From contig NC_009943.1 in NCBI RefSeq assembly GCF_000018405.1, positions 2,545,001 through 2,609,000 of the forward strand: a stretch of DNA of 64,000 nucleotides. Reading direction: 5' to 3'. The notes under the pieces were generated by a model. The model was given only the letters and a program-made list of their open reading frames with translations, searched no databases and was not told the DNA's origin. The position numbers and the translations under genes were made by a program. Every line of letters begins with the position of its first letter. Position 1 is the stretch's first letter. Below are positions 63,856 to 64,000 of the stretch, piece by piece. Source of the stretch: Desulfosudis oleivorans Hxd3. GTDB taxonomy: Bacteria; Desulfobacterota; Desulfobacteria; Desulfobacterales; Desulfosudaceae.

Positions 63856-64000
63856 TCATATAAAACGGCAGGGATTGCGCTGGCCGGCGTATCCGGCCAC
63901 CCGCACTTCATACCCTGCCGCTGCTGTCTCCCGGGTCAATCGATCCACCAGCAGTTCCACCACCAGGTGCTCCGTCTCGAAATGGCCCACATCAATCAGT
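63856..64000 (-). CDS. Nif3-like dinuclear metal centre protein, C-terminal fragment at window edge
   Basis: Minus-strand frame open from base 64000 to a TGA at 63856: LIDVGHFETEHLVVELLVDRLTRET... The GHFETE segment is the conserved C-terminal metal-ligand motif of the Nif3/YqfO/YbgI family (GTP cyclohydrolase I type 2 homologues). The N-terminal part lies to the right of the window. It precedes the zinc-ribbon gene by 27 bases. Confidence 0.82.
   Translation of the reverse strand, partial: LIDVGHFETEHLVVELLVDRLTRETAAAGYEVRVAGYAGQRNPCRFI

Overview
The window reads like the chromosome of a strictly anaerobic, sulfate-reducing type Desulfobacterota bacterium, probably Desulfobacterales. The clues are a tungsten-type aldehyde:ferredoxin oxidoreductase, ferredoxin-like and radical-SAM proteins, an ArsC/LMW-PTP-sigma54 regulator, BKACE and AMP-ligase genes, isolated PTS-like pieces without a sugar permease, moderately high GC, and many small palindromic repeats between genes. 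This placement is inference. No rRNA or tRNA gene was seen; the one clear RNA gene is RNase P RNA.

Layout. 1-5 kb: type I restriction genes hsdR-hsdM (hsdM runs off the left edge), then an AT-richer UbiA-type prenyltransferase between two direct repeats. 5-13.5 kb: sfsA, a small conserved protein, a methyltransferase, a Crp/Fnr regulator in an apparent operon with an AOR, a divergent HD-domain/Fe-S pair behind an FNR-like box, and a phosphatase-PAS-sigma54 fusion regulator. 13.7-25 kb: recJ, an RNase Z-like hydrolase, a PTS EIIA, kdsD, phosphofructokinase, YjbQ, a PurF homologue with a degenerate glutaminase domain, a cytidylate-kinase-like protein and a UvrD-family helicase. 25-36 kb: DUF1820, a nucleoside transporter, an acyl-CoA ligase preceded by a ParE/Phd toxin-antitoxin pair, a PflA-like radical SAM protein, an S1-domain protein, a CBS protein, a double-nitroreductase SagB homologue and pyruvate kinase. 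37-48 kb: a histidine kinase and receiver, a DUF362 protein, a two-gene RdgC locus, an MBL hydrolase, an orphan ABC ATPase overlapping rarA, der and lysA. 48-64 kb: a GNAT/BKACE pair, a QueC-like protein, a secreted gingipain-type C25 peptidase, a B12-radical SAM protein, a CDF transporter, a phosphoesterase, an OYE oxidoreductase, a PPOX protein, a LOG-like protein, a periplasmic TPR protein, a START-domain pseudogene, ispD, a large HPr-fusion protein, rnpB, a zinc-ribbon coiled-coil protein and the tail of a Nif3 protein.

Functionally most of the window is housekeeping (DNA repair, glycolysis, LPS Kdo, isoprenoid, lysine and ribosome biogenesis) with regulatory and accessory islands. The most distinctive points are: (i) several families of structured intergenic repeats, including a perfect 32-bp palindrome that supplies the stop codons of two convergent genes and a composite repeat found twice, both times between convergent genes; (ii) the PurF homologue lacking the nucleophilic Cys and other glutaminase motifs while keeping the PRPP loop and Fe-S cysteines; (iii) the low-molecular-weight phosphatase/ArsC domain fused to a sigma54 activator; (iv) a scattered regulatory-PTS signature (EIIA plus an HPr domain fused to a large unknown domain). 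I found no CRISPR array, prophage, integrase or transposase gene.
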